Below are positions 14,060-16,150 of a DNA stretch of 16,150 nt, in pieces; the first letter of the stretch is position 1, and every line of letters begins with the position of its first letter. The notes under the pieces were generated by a model that saw only the letters and a list, made by a program, of their open reading frames with translations, made no database searches and was not told the DNA's origin. Origin of the DNA: Pseudomonadota bacterium (GTDB taxonomy: Bacteria > Myxococcota_A > Polyangia > Fen-1088); assembly GCA_023438785.1 (NCBI GenBank), contig JAEXQJ010000175.1, positions 1-16,150 on the forward strand. Direction: 5' to 3'. The position numbers and the translations under genes were made by a program.

Positions 14060-15519
14060 TGGCCAGTCCCCTCTTCGCCACCAAGTGCGTGGACAAGCTG
14101 CGCGAGGACGCCGAGCTCGCGTACGGACTCAAGCGTACCCTGGGTGCCTTCGAGCTGATCCTGCTGGGCATCGGCGCCATCATCGGCACGGGAATCTTCG
14201 TGCTTACCGGCCACGCGGCGGCCACCAACGCCGGCCCCGCGGTGGCGCTCTCGTTCGTGATTTCGGGTGTGGCCTCGGCATTCGCCGGCCTGTGCTACGC
14301 CGAGATGGCGTCCATGATCCCCGTCGCCGGCAGCGCGTACACCTATTCGTACGCCACGATGGGCGAGTTGGTGGCCTGGATCATCGGCTGGGATCTCATC
14401 CTCGAATACCTGGTGGGCGCGGCCACGGTCAGCGTGGGCTGGTCGGGCTATGTGGTGCGTTTTCTGGGCGACGTGCTGGGGATCAGCCTTCCCGGTGCGT
14501 GGACCAGGGCTCCGTTCGAATGGGTCAACGGGCACATTCAAGCCACCGGCGGGATCGTCAACCTGCCAGCGGTGTTCATCACGCTGCTGGTGACGACGAT
14601 TCTGGTGGTCGGAATCAAAGAGTCGGCGCGCTTCAACTCCATCGTGGTCGTCGTCAAGGTGGCGGTGGTGCTGCTCTTCATCGCCGCGGTCGCGCCCCAC
14701 GTGCGCACCGAGAACTGGCATCCCTTCATCCCGCAGAACAAGGGCGCCTTCGGTCAGTTCGGCATCTCGGGGATCTTCCAGGGCGCCACCATGGTGTTCT
14801 TCGCGTACATCGGCTTCGATGCGGTCTCGACGGCGGCCCAGGAGACGCGCAACCCGCAGCGCGATCTGCCGCGCGGAATCTTGGGCTCGCTGGCCGTGTG
14901 CACGCTGCTGTACATCGCGGTGTCGCTCATCCTGACCGGGGTCGTGCCCTACACCAAGCTGTCCGTGCCCTACCCCATCGCCCTGGGGATTGCGGCCACG
15001 GGCGCCAAGTGGGGCGCGGTGGCGGTGGAAATCGGCGCCATCGCGGGTCTCTCCTCGGTGATGGTGGTCTTGCTTCTGGGACAGCCGCGCATTTTCTTCT
15101 CCATGGCCGTGGACGGCCTGCTGCCCAAGGTGGCGGCCAAGGTCCACCCACGCTTCGGCACGCCCCACATCACCACCGTGGCCACCGGGCTGGCATGCGC
15201 CATTGCCGGCGGCGTGCTGCCCATCGACGTCCTGGGCGAGCTGTGCAGCATCGGGACGCTGTTCGCCTTCGTGCTGGTCAGCCTGGGCGTCATGATCCTG
15301 CGTCTCAGGCGCCCGGACATCCCGCGTTCCTTCAAGGTCCCCGGCGGGCCGTTCGTGGTGCCCATCCTGGGCGCCGTCACGTCAGGCCTGCTGATGTACA
15401 CCGCGACCACGCACACCCTCATCCGGCTCTTCGCCTGGATGGCCCTCGGCCTCGTGATCTACTTCAGCTACGGTCGCAGGCACTCCAAGCTCCGTCAGAC
15501 GCAGGCGAGTCGGCGCTAG
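14059..15519 (+). CDS. APC-superfamily amino-acid permease (YfnA/CAT type)
   Basis: The 486-residue product is a 12-helix secondary transporter. The helix-1 signature GIGAIIGTGIFVLTG (37-51) is the unwound substrate-binding segment of APC transporters. GPAVALSFVISGVASAFAGLCYAEM follows, typical of cationic/branched amino-acid permeases, and FFAYIGFDAVSTAAQETRNPQRDLPRGI covers helix 6 and the loop after it. It probably imports an amino acid with protons; specificity cannot be read from the sequence. The start overlaps the stop of the permease upstream (TGATG), so the two are translationally coupled. The last 56 bp overlap the end of the convergent gene, and no terminator is seen between them. 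The basic tail (GRRHSKLRQTQASRR) is cytoplasmic. Confidence 0.9.
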   Translation: MASPLFATKCVDKLREDAELAYGLKRTLGAFELILLGIGAIIGTGIFVLTGHAAATNAGPAVALSFVISGVASAFAGLCYAEMASMIPVAGSAYTYSYATMGELVAWIIGWDLILEYLVGAATVSVGWSGYVVRFLGDVLGISLPGAWTRAPFEWVNGHIQATGGIVNLPAVFITLLVTTILVVGIKESARFNSIVVVVKVAVVLLFIAAVAPHVRTENWHPFIPQNKGAFGQFGISGIFQGATMVFFAYIGFDAVSTAAQETRNPQRDLPRGILGSLAVCTLLYIAVSLILTGVVPYTKLSVPYPIALGIAATGAKWGAVAVEIGAIAGLSSVMVVLLLGQPRIFFSMAVDGLLPKVAAKVHPRFGTPHITTVATGLACAIAGGVLPIDVLGELCSIGTLFAFVLVSLGVMILRLRRPDIPRSFKVPGGPFVVPILGAVTSGLLMYTATTHTLIRLFAWMALGLVIYFSYGRRHSKLRQTQASRR

Positions 15520-16150
15520 AAACCGGGCGCTCTAGCTCCCACAGCAGCGTGGCGATCAGCAGGCCCAGACCGACGAGCCTGGCCTCGTCGAACCAAAGGG
15601 GCACGCCCATCTCTGCCACGTGGTTGGTCACGGGATTGCGCACCAACCCGGTGCCCGCGACCCCGAGCAGAAAGTAGGAGGCGGCGAGCAGCATCCCGCG
15701 CAGCACGCGCACCAGGGGCGGGCGGCGGTGACCGTGCGCCAGCTCCCAGGCGGCCAGCAGGATCCAGGGCAAGAGCGCGCACCACACGAAGTACACGTCC
15801 CACACCAACGAGCTGACCAGGGGCAGGAGCGCCAGCGACAGGCCGAAGAGCAGAGGCAAGCGCGCGACCACCAGGCGACGCGCGGCCACCGCCAGGGCCA
15901 GCAAGGCCAGGGCGCGCAAGGGCCACAGCCAGAAGAGCGCGGAGGCGGAGAGCGGCGCATGGGCCAGGCGCAAGGAGGGATCGGCGTATTTGGCAAAGCG
16001 GGCCACCAGCGCGTAATTGGCCCCCGCCGCGGACCCTCGCAGCATGAGCGGCAGGTTGGTGAAGAAGCGACCGAGCTCCGCGGTCCCCCCGCCCAGCCAA
16101 GCCACAGTGGCCACGGCGGCAGCACCACGCCCCACCCCCGCCGCCAGGGG
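15464..16150 (-). CDS. C-terminal part of a GT87-like (DUF2029) membrane glycosyltransferase
   Basis: The reading frame stops at 15464 and is open to the right edge, so the N-terminus is outside the window; a GTG at 16135 is inside the open frame and need not be the start. The 228 visible residues contain about five hydrophobic helices. Two features recall GT87 polyprenol-phosphate-dependent transferases: FFTNLPLMLRGSAAGANYALVARF, matching the luminal loop before NxSL...R in that family, and LVSSLVWDVYFVWCALLPW, matching the family's SPLxWxHYFVWLLP helix, here with Val where His is common. It would transfer a sugar, often mannose or arabinose, from a lipid carrier on the outer face of the inner membrane. 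Other GT-C families are possible. Its 3' end overlaps the permease gene by 56 bp, tail to tail. Confidence 0.6.
   Translation of the reverse strand, partial: PLAAGVGRGAAAVATVAWLGGGTAELGRFFTNLPLMLRGSAAGANYALVARFAKYADPSLRLAHAPLSASALFWLWPLRALALLALAVAARRLVVARLPLLFGLSLALLPLVSSLVWDVYFVWCALLPWILLAAWELAHGHRRPPLVRVLRGMLLAASYFLLGVAGTGLVRNPVTNHVAEMGVPLWFDEARLVGLGLLIATLLWELERPVSSADSPASDGAWSACDRS

Noticed and set aside
1..16150. CRISPR, tRNA, integrase, toxin-antitoxin, defence or secondary-metabolite cluster
   Set aside because: No spaced direct repeats, cloverleaf or cognate protein motifs were found on either strand by reading; all well-formed genes have metabolic, regulatory, surface or transport roles.

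Overview
The window is GC-rich DNA whose genes look like those of a Myxococcota/deltaproteobacterial genome. The evidence is acid- and alanine-rich lipoprotein linkers, several surface lipoproteins of unknown role, a strong sigma-54-type promoter, an orphan REC-EAL regulator and a large single-chain pyruvate:ferredoxin oxidoreductase. No taxonomic marker is present, so this is an inference from style. No rRNA, tRNA, CRISPR array, insertion sequence or phage gene was seen.

Left end (1-1572): two damaged-looking genes. A minus-strand fragment running off the left edge resembles the C-terminal half of a trypsin-like protease, with an apparent frame change. A plus-strand lipoprotein with an Ig-like domain is split by one extra G at 650-652. 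Either this edge carries small sequence errors or both genes are decaying. A cluster of inverted repeats of the REP-like type (1681-1818) separates them from the well-formed genes.

Centre (1872-7933, plus strand): citramalate synthase (cimA, first step of the pyruvate route to 2-oxobutanoate and isoleucine), with its own promoter and a strong hairpin after it; a two-gene operon of a predicted outer-membrane beta-barrel and an HELIH metallopeptidase-like lipoprotein, overlapping by ATGA; then a secreted glycoside hydrolase family 5 lipoprotein. The last has a near-perfect -24/-12 sigma-54 promoter and two tandem GGACGTCC palindromes at enhancer distance. This is the most distinctive regulatory structure in the window.

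Right (7900-12956, minus strand): a bidirectional terminator, then nifJ (pyruvate:ferredoxin/flavodoxin oxidoreductase) with a clear promoter and Shine-Dalgarno, and upstream a response regulator with a complete EAL phosphodiesterase domain. PFOR and citramalate synthase both use pyruvate; PFOR makes acetyl-CoA and citramalate synthase consumes it, but they are separately transcribed.

Right end (13103-16150): a TauE/SafE-type permease and an APC amino-acid permease overlap by one base (TGATG) and form an operon. It converges on, and overlaps by 56 bp, the C-terminus of a GT87-like membrane glycosyltransferase that leaves the window.

Most of this is recognisable metabolism and transport. I did not find a convincing new multi-gene system. 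The best leads are the sigma-54/enhancer arrangement, the barrel-metallopeptidase pair, the probable leaderless genes and the damaged left end.
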